Shown: positions 1-9,116, counted from the stretch's first letter. The stretch: 54,250 nucleotides of DNA from an uncultured Prevotellaceae bacterium (GCA_900318065.1 ONIY01000035.1:1-54250), one strand, 5' to 3'. Numbers and translations are program-made. Notes: generated by a model not told the origin, from the sequence alone.

Positions 1-63
1 GACCTTGCTTTTATATTTTCCTGATTTACAATGATTCTACGCGCAGTAGGCGCAACTTTACAC

Positions 64-651
64 TTAACTAAGGTATTGCTTTATGTACAGCTCGCAGTTT
101 GCCACCAGCTCATCATACCATTGCTGTCCAAATCGCCTGATTAGCGGTTCTTTCAGGAATTCATAGACCCTGATTCCCTTGCTCCGTCCCAGCACTTCGG
201 CGCTCTTGCATATTTTCCACCTGTGGTAGTTTACCGCCACACTCCCATTGTTCAACGTCTTGAGCCTCAGCGGGTACAGGGCGCAGGATATTGGTTTCAG
301 GAAAGAGATTCTTCCCTCACGATAGGCCTTCTCGATAGCGCAGATGCATTTTCCTCCTGGTGCGTAGCACGAGAACACACAGTTGCTGTTGTCGAGAATC
401 TGCGTCACCAGTTCGCCCTCAGGGTCAAGATAGGAAATTCCGTTCTGCTCTATTTCCTGCTGTGCACGTGGCAGCAAGTCGTCCCAAATCTCGGGCAGAA
501 TCTGCTTGATTTCCTGCTCCTCCTGAGCGGTGAGCGGAGCGCCAGCATCACCATCGATGCAGCACTGCCCCAGGCACGCGTCAATGTCACAGCAGAAGAA
601 ACGCTCAACAACGTCGAGCGTGACAAGAGTGTTATCGTTGATTAGAAACAT
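64..651 (-). CDS. DUF3109 family cysteine-rich protein
   Basis: A 195-aa soluble protein with no signal peptide or membrane segment. It is rich in cysteines set in clusters (FFCCDIDACLGQCC near residues 18-32, then NCVFSCYAPGGKCIC near 90-104, and later single cysteines), which is the pattern of the DUF3109 family, common in Bacteroidetes. Metal or Fe-S binding is likely from the spacing, but the biochemical role is not known. It is the last gene of the tatA-tatC-symporter-folP-cdaA operon and begins 11 bp after cdaA, so it is probably co-transcribed. Family assignment is good; function is open. Confidence 0.8.
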   Translation of the reverse strand: MFLINDNTLVTLDVVERFFCCDIDACLGQCCIDGDAGAPLTAQEEQEIKQILPEIWDDLLPRAQQEIEQNGISYLDPEGELVTQILDNSNCVFSCYAPGGKCICAIEKAYREGRISFLKPISCALYPLRLKTLNNGSVAVNYHRWKICKSAEVLGRSKGIRVYEFLKEPLIRRFGQQWYDELVANCELYIKQYLS

Positions 652-662
652 TGGGCAGCGCG

Positions 663-1427
663 TTAATCAATTAATTTAGAAAGAGCATGCTCGAGGTCGG
701 TGCTCGATAGCTTGAGGTGCATCTGCCCACGATAAGCATAGGAGATGTTTCCTGTCTCCTCACTCACCACCACAGCAATAGCATCTGTAGCCTGCGAGAT
801 GCCAAGCGCCGAGCGGTGGCGAAGTCCCAAATACTTGGGCAGGCTCGTGTCGTGCGACACTGGCAGGATGCATCCAGCCGACATAATCTTACCATTGTCG
901 ATGATTACTGCTCCATCGTGCAACGGGCTGTTCTTGAAGAAGATATTCTCGAGCAGACGGTTGTTGACCTCGGCATTGATGATATCGCCCGAGTGCTCAT
1001 AGTCCTCGAGCGAGATATTCTGCTTGATGACAATGAGAGCACCCGTCTTCGACTTCGAGAGGCTCATGCAGGCATATACAATGGGCATAATCCACTTCTT
1101 GCGCACGCCCTCCTCCTGCTTTCCTTGCCACAGCCTGGCAATAGCCTTCCATCCGCGCTTGGAACCAAGTTCGGTGAGGAATCGCTTGATTTGATCCTGG
1201 AAGATAATAATCAAGATGAAGATACCACTGTCGATGATGCGGTCCATGATAGTTCCCAGGAGCTTCATGTCGAGCAGTTTGTCGACCACCACCCATGCAA
1301 TGATGAAAGCAAACACACCCACAAAGATGTTGAGGGCGCCACTCTCTTTCATGGTGCGGTAGATGTAGTAGAGCAACACCGCCACAAGCAGGATGTCGAT
1401 AATATCTTTTATGCCGAATGATATCAT
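663..1427 (-). CDS. cdaA: diadenylate cyclase CdaA (c-di-AMP synthase)
   Basis: A membrane-bound enzyme that condenses two ATP molecules to cyclic di-AMP, a second messenger for osmotic and wall homeostasis. Three hydrophobic segments lie at about residues 9-24, 33-50 and 56-76, followed by the cytoplasmic DAC domain. The signature DGA is at residues 171-173 and RHRSA at 203-207. Length (254 aa) is typical for CdaA. It follows folP by 37 bp; the folP-cdaA pair is a common Bacteroidetes arrangement. No CdaR regulator gene is adjacent, unlike in Firmicutes. Confidence 0.95.
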   Translation of the reverse strand: MISFGIKDIIDILLVAVLLYYIYRTMKESGALNIFVGVFAFIIAWVVVDKLLDMKLLGTIMDRIIDSGIFILIIIFQDQIKRFLTELGSKRGWKAIARLWQGKQEEGVRKKWIMPIVYACMSLSKSKTGALIVIKQNISLEDYEHSGDIINAEVNNRLLENIFFKNSPLHDGAVIIDNGKIMSAGCILPVSHDTSLPKYLGLRHRSALGISQATDAIAVVVSEETGNISYAYRGQMHLKLSSTDLEHALSKLID

Positions 1428-1464
1428 TTAGAAACGGAATTTTTTGTGTTTATGATTTGCAAAG

Positions 1465-2322
1465 TTATTGATTATTTGTGAAACAAACAATATTTCTTGC
1501 CTCTACAGCCGCTTTCACGTCGTGAACACGCACTATGTGAGCGCCTTTCATCATGGCGATGGTGTTAACCGCCGTTGTGCCGTTAAGAGCGTCGTGAGCG
1601 TTGCAGTCGAGCACCTTTTGAATCATCGACTTGCGCGACACGCCCACCAGCAATGGCACATCGAGGGCATGGAACGCCTCAAGGCATGAGAGCAACCGGT
1701 AGTTCTGATCCAGCGTCTTGCTGAATCCAAACCCGGGGTCGGCAATCACATCGTTAATCCCCAGTTGATGCAGGGCGTCAACCTTGCGCGCCAGCTCCTC
1801 AAGCACCACAGCGGCAACGTCGCCATCATAGTGCGTGAACTGCTGCATCGTTGCCGGAGTGCCACGCATGTGCATCACGATGTAAGGCACCTGCAGCTGC
1901 GCCACCGTGGCGTGCATCTCAGGGTCGAGGTCGCCGCCCGAGATGTCATTAACAATATCTACTCCAAGCTCTTCGACACAATGCCGTGCCACGCTCGCGC
2001 GAAATGTGTCGACCGAGAGAATCACATCGGCTCCCACCACCTCACGCACTGCCCTCACCGCCATGTCAAGACGCGTCATCTCCTCGCTGGCAGTGACCAC
2101 CTGCGCCCCAGGTCGAGTGGAGCATGCACCAATGTCGAGCACCTCGGCACCCTCCTGCACCATCGCCTGGGTACGACGCGCAATAGCGTCCACGTCCATC
2201 ATCCGGCTCTGAGAGTAGAACGAGTCGGGCGTGGCATTGATAATTCCCATCACCCAAGGACGGTCAACCTCAACCAACCGTCCACGCAAGTTAAGGCTGT
2301 ATTTCTTAAATGATTCCCACAT
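1465..2322 (-). CDS. folP: dihydropteroate synthase
   Basis: Makes 7,8-dihydropteroate from p-aminobenzoate and the pterin pyrophosphate in folate synthesis; it is the sulfonamide target. The TIM-barrel family motifs are present: MGIINATPDSF at about residues 25-35, DIGACSTRPGA near 62-72, and GFGFSKT for the pterin pocket. The 285-aa length is normal. The start overlaps the end of the upstream symporter gene by 17 bp, suggesting translational coupling. The same window carries a second folate gene, a 5-formyl-THF cyclo-ligase, at about 48.3 kb. Confidence 0.96.
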   Translation of the reverse strand: MWESFKKYSLNLRGRLVEVDRPWVMGIINATPDSFYSQSRMMDVDAIARRTQAMVQEGAEVLDIGACSTRPGAQVVTASEEMTRLDMAVRAVREVVGADVILSVDTFRASVARHCVEELGVDIVNDISGGDLDPEMHATVAQLQVPYIVMHMRGTPATMQQFTHYDGDVAAVVLEELARKVDALHQLGINDVIADPGFGFSKTLDQNYRLLSCLEAFHALDVPLLVGVSRKSMIQKVLDCNAHDALNGTTAVNTIAMMKGAHIVRVHDVKAAVEARNIVCFTNNQ

Positions 2323-3655
2323 AGTAAAGGAATATCATGATGATAGCAACTGGGGCGATGAAACGGAGGCAGAAGATGATGTAGGGATGTGTGAACCTGG
2401 CACTGTGCTTGCCGCCGTTGGTGAGCTGGTCGTGAACCACTTTCTTGTCGAGGAACCACCCCACATAGACTGCTGTGACGAGTCCGCCCAGGAGCATGAA
2501 GAAGTTGGGGCCCACGAAGTCGAGGAAGTCAAAGATGTTCCTGCCTGCAATGATGACATCGCTCAGAGTGCTGAACGATAATGCACTGAGCACTGCCACC
2601 ACTGTCATGAGCACCGCGGTAATAGCAATAGCCTTGCCTCGCGAGAGTTTGTACTCATCGATAAGGAAAGTGATAGGGATCTCGCTCAAAGAGATTGTGG
2701 AGGTGATAGAGGCAAAGAACAGCAACACAAAGAACAGAACTGCCCACACAACACCACCAGGCATCTGCTGGAAGATGGTGGGTAATATCTCAAAAATGAG
2801 TTTAGGACCAGCGTTTGGCTCCATTCCAAACGAGAAGACGGCGGGGAATATCACGATACCTGCAAGAATGGCGACCAGAGTGTCGAGCGACGAGATGGTC
2901 ACGGCATCCTTCATGAGGTGGTTGTCGTCGCTGAAATAGGACGAATAGGTGATAAGGCAGGTCACACCCAGCGACAGCGACATGAACGCCTGACCCATGG
3001 CGTCGACCACGCCTTTCCAACCCAAGCCATTAAAGTCGATACTGAACAAGAAGTCTAGACCCTTGCTGGAATTGGGCAGCATCAGCGAGTTGACGCAGAA
3101 TACTATGAGCAGGACGAAGAGCAATGGCATCATGACATTTGCCATGCGTTCAATGCCCTTATTGATGCCCTTATTGAGAATGACAAAATTGAGCGCCAGG
3201 AAGATCAGCGTCCACAACACGCAACGCTGCGGAGCACCCACCAGCGAGTTGAAGATCTCGCTATACTGCTCGGGAGTGTGCCCCAGCAGGAGCCCCTCGC
3301 CCGAATCAACCACATATTCAAGCACCCATCCGCACACCACGCTGTAGTAGCCGCAGATGAGCAAAGCGCCAAGCACGCCCACGTAGGCAAACACCTTGAA
3401 CGGCGACTTAGGCGTCAACTGCTCTACAGCGCCCCTCATGTTCTTGTGGGTGGAGCGTCCTATTATGAACTCCGACATCATGATGGGCAATCCCAAGAGC
3501 AACACACACAGCAGATATACCAGAATATAGGCACCGCCGCCATTCTGCCCAGCCTGATAAGGGAATCGCCAAATGTTTCCCAGTCCCACGGCACTGCCCA
3601 CCGATGCCGCAATGGCACCCAGGCGAGTAGCAAATCCTATTCTTTTTTCACTCAT
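2306..3655 (-). CDS. sodium-dependent transporter, NSS (SNF) family
   Basis: A polytopic inner-membrane symporter of the neurotransmitter:sodium family (LeuT fold), 449 aa with 11-12 hydrophobic segments. The first transmembrane helix carries the family signature, including GSAVGLGNIWRFPY (about residues 19-32), with the unwound glycine region that holds Na+ and substrate. It most likely imports an amino acid, but the substrate cannot be read from the sequence. It lies 11 bp after tatC and overlaps folP, so it belongs to the tat-fol operon. No functional link to its neighbours is obvious. Confidence 0.92.
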   Translation of the reverse strand: MSEKRIGFATRLGAIAASVGSAVGLGNIWRFPYQAGQNGGGAYILVYLLCVLLLGLPIMMSEFIIGRSTHKNMRGAVEQLTPKSPFKVFAYVGVLGALLICGYYSVVCGWVLEYVVDSGEGLLLGHTPEQYSEIFNSLVGAPQRCVLWTLIFLALNFVILNKGINKGIERMANVMMPLLFVLLIVFCVNSLMLPNSSKGLDFLFSIDFNGLGWKGVVDAMGQAFMSLSLGVTCLITYSSYFSDDNHLMKDAVTISSLDTLVAILAGIVIFPAVFSFGMEPNAGPKLIFEILPTIFQQMPGGVVWAVLFFVLLFFASITSTISLSEIPITFLIDEYKLSRGKAIAITAVLMTVVAVLSALSFSTLSDVIIAGRNIFDFLDFVGPNFFMLLGGLVTAVYVGWFLDKKVVHDQLTNGGKHSARFTHPYIIFCLRFIAPVAIIMIFLYYVGII

Positions 3656-3666
3656 ATTGATTTATG

Positions 3667-4485
3667 TCATTGATTAACGGTTTTGTTATCATCTTTTACC
3701 AGCCATGCGCTCACCTCATAGAGCATGTAAATGGGCAGGAACACTATTGTGAGTGTGAACGGGTCGCCTGTGGGCGTGATAAACGCCGCCAGCACGAGCA
3801 ACGCCACAATGGCATGCCGCCTGTATTTCTTGAAGAAACTGCGCTTCAACACCCCAATGTTGCCCAGCAGCCACGCCAGCAGGGGGAGTTCGAAAATGAT
3901 GCCCATGATGAAGATGAGAATCAAGAAAGTGTCCATGTAGCTGTCGAGCGAGATTTGGTTGGGCACCATTGCGCTCACGTGATAGTCGGCGAGAAATCGC
4001 AAGGTCACAGGGAACACCACAAAATACCCCACTGCCACACCCAGGAAAAACATCAGGTTGCCAAAGGCAAAAGCCCGCTTGATGCCTCGCTTCTCATGCT
4101 CATAGAGAGCAGGTGCCACAAAGGTCCACAGCAGGTAAATCACCACCGGGAACGAGAACACCAGCGCCAGCCAGAACGAGGTGCTCATGTGGATAAAGAA
4201 CTGCGATGCCAGCTGGATGTTTATCAGGTCGACATGAAACCCCTGGGTAGAGAACTGAGGAAGACCAGGGATGCCCGCAGTGAGCTTGGCAAAGAGCCTG
4301 TACAGTACAAAGTCGCCATGACAAGGCGCGAGTATCACGTTGTCGAAGATGGTGGGCATGAGCGCAAAAAAAACGACAGCCATTGCCACAAGCACAATGG
4401 CGATCTTTATGAGCACTCCTCGCAACACATCGAGGTGCCCCCAAAACGACATCTCCTGCAACTGCTCTTTCCTCTCCTCTTCCAT
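3667..4485 (-). CDS. tatC: Sec-independent protein translocase TatC
   Basis: Core receptor of the twin-arginine translocase, which binds the RR signal of folded exported proteins. The 272-aa product has a cytoplasmic N-terminus with the family motif HLDVLR (family HLxELR) near residues 17-22 and six hydrophobic segments. It begins 12 bp after tatA. No tatB-like gene accompanies it, so this is a minimal TatAC system in which TatA is presumed to serve both roles. Confidence 0.95.
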   Translation of the reverse strand: MEEERKEQLQEMSFWGHLDVLRGVLIKIAIVLVAMAVVFFALMPTIFDNVILAPCHGDFVLYRLFAKLTAGIPGLPQFSTQGFHVDLINIQLASQFFIHMSTSFWLALVFSFPVVIYLLWTFVAPALYEHEKRGIKRAFAFGNLMFFLGVAVGYFVVFPVTLRFLADYHVSAMVPNQISLDSYMDTFLILIFIMGIIFELPLLAWLLGNIGVLKRSFFKKYRRHAIVALLVLAAFITPTGDPFTLTIVFLPIYMLYEVSAWLVKDDNKTVNQ

Positions 4486-4497
4486 CAGGAGTACTGA

Positions 4498-4749
4498 TTA
4501 TTTACCGTTGTCCTTGGTGTCGGTATCTTTCTTTTCGGCATCTTTAACGGCATCCTCAAGCGGCTTCTCCATCTCGCTTTTCACCTCGTCCATGCCTTCC
4601 TTGAAGCTGCGCACGCCTTTACCCATGCCCTTCATGAGCTCAGGAATCTTCTTTGCGCCAAAGAGCAGCAGAACGATGAAGAGAATAATAATAAGTTCGG
4701 TAGTGCCCAGATTGCCAAAGAGCAATAATATTGAATTCAACATAGTCAT
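4498..4749 (-). CDS. tatA: Sec-independent protein translocase TatA/E
   Basis: Pore-forming subunit of the Tat translocase. The 83-aa protein has one N-terminal transmembrane helix (about residues 3-26), the FGAKKIPEL hinge that starts the amphipathic helix, and a charged, acidic/lysine-rich tail, the standard TatA layout. It is the first gene of a minus-strand operon with tatC, an NSS symporter, folP, cdaA and a DUF3109 gene. A TACATTTG box lies 24 bp upstream of its start. Confidence 0.94.
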   Translation of the reverse strand: MTMLNSILLLFGNLGTTELIIILFIVLLLFGAKKIPELMKGMGKGVRSFKEGMDEVKSEMEKPLEDAVKDAEKKDTDTKDNGK

Positions 4750-4772
4750 ACTTATTTTAGTTTATAACAATG

Positions 4773-4805
4773 CAAATGTAAGTATTTTTTTTGAAAAACG
4801 CACAA
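4773..4805 (-). promoter_or_regulatory. promoter for the tatA-tatC-folP-cdaA operon
   Basis: On the minus strand a TACATTTG box (4780-4773) matches the Bacteroidetes -7 consensus TAnnTTTG. A TTGT at 4805-4802, 21 bp upstream, can serve as the -33 element. The spacing to the tatA start is suitable for a short leader. Confidence 0.6.
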
Positions 4806-4839
4806 CTTTATTAATAAAACATTATTTAATCGTTTTAAG

Positions 4840-4870
4840 TTTGCCGTATTGGAAAAAATCAGTACTTTTG
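4840..4870 (+). promoter_or_regulatory. fabD promoter
   Basis: TTTG at 4840-4843, a 19-bp spacer, then TACTTTTG at 4863-4870: a full match to the Bacteroidetes -33/-7 consensus. The predicted start of transcription, near 4876, leaves a leader of about 50 nt before fabD. Confidence 0.8.
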
Positions 4871-4925
4871 CGGTCGATTTTGAAATTAGAGAAATTTTTC
4901 AACAATTAAAATAAACAGTTTAAGT

Positions 4926-5804
4926 ATGAAAGCATTTGTTTTCCCTGGCCAGGGTGCACAGTTTGTGGGTATGGGCAAAGACCTGTATGACAACAACGCC
5001 GAGGCCCGCGAAATGTTTGAGAAAGCCAACGAAGTGCTCGGTTTCCGCATCACCGACCTGATGTTCAATGGTACCGAGGAAGACCTGAAACAGACTAAAG
5101 TTACTCAACCCGCTGTGTTCCTGCACAGTGTAATACTCGCCAAGACCCTTGGCGACGACTTCAAGCCCGACATGGTAGCCGGTCACTCACTGGGAGAGTT
5201 CTCGGCACTTGTTGCCGCTGGCGTGCTGCCCTTTGAGCAAGGCCTTAAGCTCGTGGAGACACGTGCCCTTGCTATGCAGAAGGCATGCGAGGCCACTCCA
5301 TCGATCATGGCAGCCATCATTGGCATGGACGACGCTAAGGTAGAGGAGATTTGCGCCTCAATCGATGGCGTGTGTGTTCCTGCCAACTACAACAGCCCAG
5401 GCCAAGTGGTTATCAGTGGCTCGTTTGAGGCCATTGAAGAGGCATGCGCCAAGTTTAAAGAGGCTGGTGCCCGCCGCGCTTTGCCATTGAAGGTGGGTGG
5501 CGCGTTCCACTCGCCCCTGATGGAGCCTGCCCGCGAGGAACTTGCCAAGGCAATTCATGAGGCCAATTTCAGCGAGCCCATGTGCCCCATCTATCAGGAT
5601 GTTGACGCTAAGCCTCACACCAATCCCGAGGAGATTAAAGAGAACCTCATCAAGCAGTTGACCGCTCCCGTTCGCTGGAGCCACATTGTTGCCAATATGG
5701 CAGCCGATGGCATGACCGAGGCTATAGAGCTTGGTCCTGGCAAGGTGCTTCAAGGCTTGATAGGCCGCACCTGCAAGGAAGTTGCCGTGAGCGGTATGCA
5801 GTAA
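4926..5804 (+). CDS. fabD: malonyl-CoA:ACP transacylase
   Basis: Transfers malonyl from CoA to acyl carrier protein at the start of fatty acid synthesis. The 292-aa protein begins with the family PGQGAQ motif, has the catalytic GHSLGE with Ser88, and the histidine in GAFHSPLM later in the chain. Length and motif order are those of FabD. It stands alone with its own promoter and a strong downstream terminator, so it appears monocistronic. Its coding GC and codon use match the core genes. Confidence 0.96.
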   Translation: MKAFVFPGQGAQFVGMGKDLYDNNAEAREMFEKANEVLGFRITDLMFNGTEEDLKQTKVTQPAVFLHSVILAKTLGDDFKPDMVAGHSLGEFSALVAAGVLPFEQGLKLVETRALAMQKACEATPSIMAAIIGMDDAKVEEICASIDGVCVPANYNSPGQVVISGSFEAIEEACAKFKEAGARRALPLKVGGAFHSPLMEPAREELAKAIHEANFSEPMCPIYQDVDAKPHTNPEEIKENLIKQLTAPVRWSHIVANMAADGMTEAIELGPGKVLQGLIGRTCKEVAVSGMQ

Positions 5805-5823
5805 TGCAAGCAAGCTTGCGAAG

Positions 5824-5855
5824 ATCGGGGATCGGAGATCGGGAATCGAGGATCG
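5824..5855. repeat. 7-bp tandem repeat tract (ATCGGGG-type)
   Basis: Four and a half imperfect copies of a 7-bp unit start at 5824, 5831, 5838, 5845 and 5852 (ATCGGGG, ATCGGAG, ATCGGGA, ATCGAGG, ATCG). The tract lies between the fabD stop and its terminator. Similar 7- or 8-bp period tracts occur at 15.37, 31.9 and 33.6 kb with different units. Confidence 0.85.
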
Positions 5856-5863
5856 CTTAGAAT

Positions 5864-5903
5864 AAAAAAACATTGCTTGAGTTTTCTCGGGCAATGTTTT
5901 TTT
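5864..5903 (+). terminator. Rho-independent terminator of fabD
   Basis: A perfect 13-bp stem (arms 5864-5876 and 5891-5903, left arm ending CATTGC) with a 14-nt loop. The right arm itself ends in seven T residues, and the left arm in the matching A run, so the U tract is part of the stem. Confidence 0.85.
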
Positions 5904-5957
5904 ATTTGTAACATAAATTTAATAGATGCTATTCATTCAACGAATTAAAATTATCAC

Positions 5958-5965
5958 TACCTTTG
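5958..5965 (+). promoter_or_regulatory. -7 box for the Ca2+/Na+ exchanger gene
   Basis: TACCTTTG matches TAnnTTTG exactly, 22 bp before the ATG at 5988. No clear TTTG at -33 is seen. Confidence 0.55.
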
Positions 5966-5987
5966 CAATCAAATTTAGCAAATAACA

Positions 5988-6962
5988 ATGGATTATCTAT
6001 TTTTGTTCTTAGGACTGGCATTATTGCTAGTGGGAGCCAACTATCTGGTCGACGCATCGGTAGCGATTGCTCAGCGCGCCAAGATTTCCAATTTCATCAT
6101 TGGCCTGACCATTGTGGGTATAGGCACCTCGGCGCCCGAGCTCTTCGTCTCAATACAGAGTGCCCTCACCGGCCATGGCGACATAGCCATGGGTAACGTG
6201 CTGGGTTCAAACATTGCCAACGTGTTCCTGATAATGGGTGTGACAGCCATTATCCTGCCCTTTGAGATTAACCGCGAGCAGTCGCGGCGCGACATTCCCA
6301 TAGGCATTGTGGTGTCGATTCTTGTGTTCCTACTTGCCAACGATGCCATCATTCCTGGCATCACCGAGAACAACATGTCGCGCATCGACGGCATCCTGCT
6401 GCTCATTGTGTTTGTAATCTACATGGCAGTGGTTATCCTGAAGAAAGGAAAGAATCCCAAAGAGGCGATTGCCGAGGCCGACGAGGAGACAAAGTCGAGC
6501 CTCGCTGGCAAGAACGTGCTGCTGTTGTGGGGCATCGCCGCAGTGTCGCTGGCAGCTCTGCTGTGGGGTGGCAACCTGTTTCTTGAGAGTGCCAAGACCC
6601 TTGCCAAGTCGTGGGGCATGAGCGAGGCGGTTATCTCTATCACCATCGTGGCTGTGGGCACTTCACTGCCCGAGCTCATCACCGCCATCATTGCTGCCTG
6701 CAAGAAGAATCCACAGCTGGCACTGGGCAACGTGATTGGGTCGAACGTCTTCAACCTGCTCATGATACTGGGTGTTTCATCATGCATCGACCCCTATAAA
6801 CTTGAGAGCATCAACATGGTGGACTACTGCATGGCAATCCTTGCCGCCGTACTGATGTGGATTGTGATCTTCACCTTTGGCAAGCGCAAGTTCGACCGCA
6901 TCGAGGGCTTCATCTTCCTCGCCATTTACATTGGCTACACCACCTATCTGCTGATGCGGTAA
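5988..6962 (+). CDS. calcium/sodium antiporter (CaCA family, YrbG type)
   Basis: A 324-aa inner-membrane exchanger with about ten hydrophobic segments and the internal duplication typical of CaCA transporters. The two alpha-repeat signatures are plain: GIGTSAPE in the first half and AVGTSLPE in the second, carrying the ion-coordinating glutamates. A short acidic loop (about residues 155-170) separates the halves. It presumably exports Ca2+ in exchange for Na+ or H+; the exact ions are not shown by sequence. It has its own promoter and no partner gene. Confidence 0.92.
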   Translation: MDYLFLFLGLALLLVGANYLVDASVAIAQRAKISNFIIGLTIVGIGTSAPELFVSIQSALTGHGDIAMGNVLGSNIANVFLIMGVTAIILPFEINREQSRRDIPIGIVVSILVFLLANDAIIPGITENNMSRIDGILLLIVFVIYMAVVILKKGKNPKEAIAEADEETKSSLAGKNVLLLWGIAAVSLAALLWGGNLFLESAKTLAKSWGMSEAVISITIVAVGTSLPELITAIIAACKKNPQLALGNVIGSNVFNLLMILGVSSCIDPYKLESINMVDYCMAILAAVLMWIVIFTFGKRKFDRIEGFIFLAIYIGYTTYLLMR

Positions 6963-7191
6963 AAAACTGCTATGGCATTAACTCCAAAGCAAATAGAATG
7001 GCTAAACTCACATCCATAGCTTAGGCCACGATACTCCATGAAACGACGCAACGAGTATCATGATTATACCTCAAGGTCAATCTATATGATAGCTCTCGTT
7101 GTGGAAGGACTCCGTTCCCTGTTGGGTTCGTTGTGCGATAAAGATGAAAATCACAATATTCCTTGGATAGATCCCTCCCGCCGGCGAAAAA
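6963..7191. other. intergenic spacer with a possible gene remnant
   Basis: No credible full gene. A 15-codon reading frame at 6973-7020 (+) encodes a fragment that begins MALTPKQIEWL and then stops, which looks like the first residues of a lost gene. Inverted arms GATACTC (7030-7036) and GAGTATC (7053-7059) follow. No clear terminator is visible for either flanking gene, which converge here. Confidence 0.4.
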
Positions 7192-8516
7192 CTACCGTCC
7201 CGAGTAGACAATCCCAAATCCTGTGAAGTGGTCGTAGCGCTCGCCAAAGGGGCGGTCGTAGACTTTGATGAGGTATTCGTTGGAGGTTTGGTATTTGTCG
7301 CCCTCAATCTTGGCTGTCTGCCCTACCCCGCTGCCGCTGGGCACCCACAGGAACTGATAGTTATAGGCGCCCTGCTTGAGCAGGATGTCGCAGTTGTAGG
7401 TGCCATAGTTGGGGACTGATAGTTATAGGCGCCCTGCTTGAGCAGGATGTCGCAGTTGTAGGTGCCATAGTTGGGGTCATATCGCATGAGGCACTGCTCG
7501 GGCGGCATGCCCAGGGTGAACTCACCCTGCACAAAGAGATTTCCACCCTCGAGTTTCTCGCCTGTGTAGAGCGCGAAATGCGTGACGATGTAATCGCTCT
7601 CGACCATTGAGTCATAGGCTCCCGAGGTGCGAATAGTGAAACGTCCATATTGCGTCTTGTCGTAGAGATACTGCCCGTCGACGCGAGGCTCGTTGGTATA
7701 GAGCGTGGCATGATAATAAGGCTCGAAATACTGGAATTTCGCCACTCCCATATTCATGGAGTTCACGTTCACCATCTCGATGCGGCGATATTCGTTGCCA
7801 GCCGGGAACACCAGGTCGCGGTTGTGCTCAAAAGTCACCTTGTTATTGGTAACCATCATCGGCTTGGTGACCATCACCTCATTGTCGGGGCGCGAGTTCT
7901 GAGTCACAATCACGCCCAGCTCGTTGTAAGGGTCGGTGATGCGCTCGCCACCCTTGGTGGTAACCACCAAGTTCACCTGCTGGTGATGGGCGTTGTAGTC
8001 GACGTCGGTGTTGGTAGTCACCTCGGCATAGACTCCCATTGTGTTCTCACACACCGAGAATCGCGTCTGGAACAGCACATCGTCGGGGTCGTCCTGACGG
8101 TATACCTTGAGCAGATAGTTGCCGCTCTTGGTGATAATGAAATTATTGTTGGGAATGCAGAAGTCGTAGTTGAAATAATGCACAAACGTCGCCTCGCTGG
8201 GCTTGTAGTCCTCGATGTCGGCCTGGTTGAATCCGTCAACATATTCGCTCTCCACCAGCTGCGAGGGTTGCCAGTTGGCATCGCAGTGCGTAACGCTGTA
8301 TCGCAAGTACTGTACTTCGAGGTCGAGATAGTCGAAGTTTACGTTGAGCACATCGTCACTCCCCATCACATAGATGGGCGGGAAATACATGTTGCTCACT
8401 GGCGCTATCTTGAGCGACTTCACATTAGGGTTGAAGATGTGAACTTGCGTGTCCTGGGCAGCTACTCTTGTCACTGCAAGAAGGCACATTATTATAATAT
8501 AAGCTATGCGTTTCAT
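7192..8516 (-). pseudogene. type IX secretion plug protein (DUF5103), frameshifted by a 62-bp duplication
   Basis: Encodes an exported protein with a signal peptide (MKRIAYIIIMCLLAVTRVAAQ) and the DUF5103 fold, the family that includes the plug of the type IX translocon. The start at 8516 is chosen over 8552 because it gives a clean signal peptide and follows a TACCTTTG box. Near the 3' end an exact 62-bp block is duplicated in tandem (7353-7414 and 7415-7476). Since 62 is not a multiple of three, the frame shifts after KQGAYNYQ and a stop comes at 7323. Removing one copy restores a 420-aa protein ending at the TAG at 7192-7194, with a normal tail beginning FLWVPSGSG and ending GFGIVYSGR. The lesion could be real or an assembly or sequencing error. 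Confidence 0.85.
7353..7476. repeat. exact 62-bp tandem duplication
   Basis: Bases 7353-7414 and 7415-7476 are identical (both begin ACTGATAGTTATAGG and end ATAGTTGGGG). The duplication breaks the frame of the DUF5103 gene; loss of one copy would repair it exactly. Confidence 0.95.
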
Positions 8517-8539
8517 ATTTAAACCAATTTGATTTTTGA

Positions 8540-8547
8540 CAAAGGTA
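8540..8547 (-). promoter_or_regulatory. -7 box of the DUF5103 gene
   Basis: The minus strand reads TACCTTTG, matching TAnnTTTG, 23 bp upstream of the ATG at 8516. This supports 8516 as the start, because the alternative ATG at 8552 would lie upstream of the predicted transcription start. Confidence 0.6.
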
Positions 8548-8589
8548 CACAATTTTGGTTTAAAATGCAGCGATTTTAAGTTTAATAAC

Positions 8590-8597
8590 TAAATTTG
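8590..8597 (+). promoter_or_regulatory. -7 box of the methionine sulfoxide reductase gene
   Basis: TAAATTTG matches TAnnTTTG and lies 16 bp before the ATG at 8614. Together with the box at 8540-8547 it makes a compact divergent promoter region. Confidence 0.5.
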
Positions 8598-8613
8598 CAA
8601 AAAAATTAGAATT

Positions 8614-9078
8614 ATGACAAAGCAAGAACGATATGAAGAAGTGCTGCCCCAGGTGGTGGCGATGATTGAGGGAGAGACCAATCGAGTGAGCGTGATGGCC
8701 AATGTAGCGGCGGCATTGCACGAGGCTTTCCAGTGGTGGTGGACAGGGTTTTACACCGTTGAGGGCGACCGCCTGGAACTGGGACCGTTCCAGGGCCCAG
8801 TGGCATGCTACCGCATCAAGCGCGGCCGTGGCGTGTGTGGCACAGCATGGGAGAGCGATGAGACAGTGATAGTGCCCGACGTGGATCAGTTCCCGGGTCA
8901 CATAGCCTGCAGTAGCCTTTCGCGCAGCGAGATAGTGGTGCCCGTGCATGACAAAGACGGCAATGTGGTTGCTGTGCTCGATATCGACAGTAAAGACCTA
9001 GCCACATTCGACGAAATAGACAAAAAGTATCTCGAAGAACTCGTCAAAGCACTATCTAAAACCTTAGTTTGGCGGTAA
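8614..9078 (+). CDS. msrC: free methionine-R-sulfoxide reductase (GAF domain)
   Basis: Reduces free methionine-R-sulfoxide in the cytoplasm. The 154-aa protein is a single GAF domain. It keeps the three catalytic cysteines at 65, 75 and 99 (in ACYRIK, GVCGTA and IACSS); their spacing of 10 and 24 residues is that of E. coli MsrC (Cys84, 94 and 118), which separates this enzyme from other GAF proteins. It is transcribed divergently from the type IX plug gene and appears monocistronic. Confidence 0.9.
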   Translation: MTKQERYEEVLPQVVAMIEGETNRVSVMANVAAALHEAFQWWWTGFYTVEGDRLELGPFQGPVACYRIKRGRGVCGTAWESDETVIVPDVDQFPGHIACSSLSRSEIVVPVHDKDGNVVAVLDIDSKDLATFDEIDKKYLEELVKALSKTLVWR

Positions 9079-9116
9079 ATTTTACCCCAAAAACATGTTA
9101 TAAAACATATTTTCCC

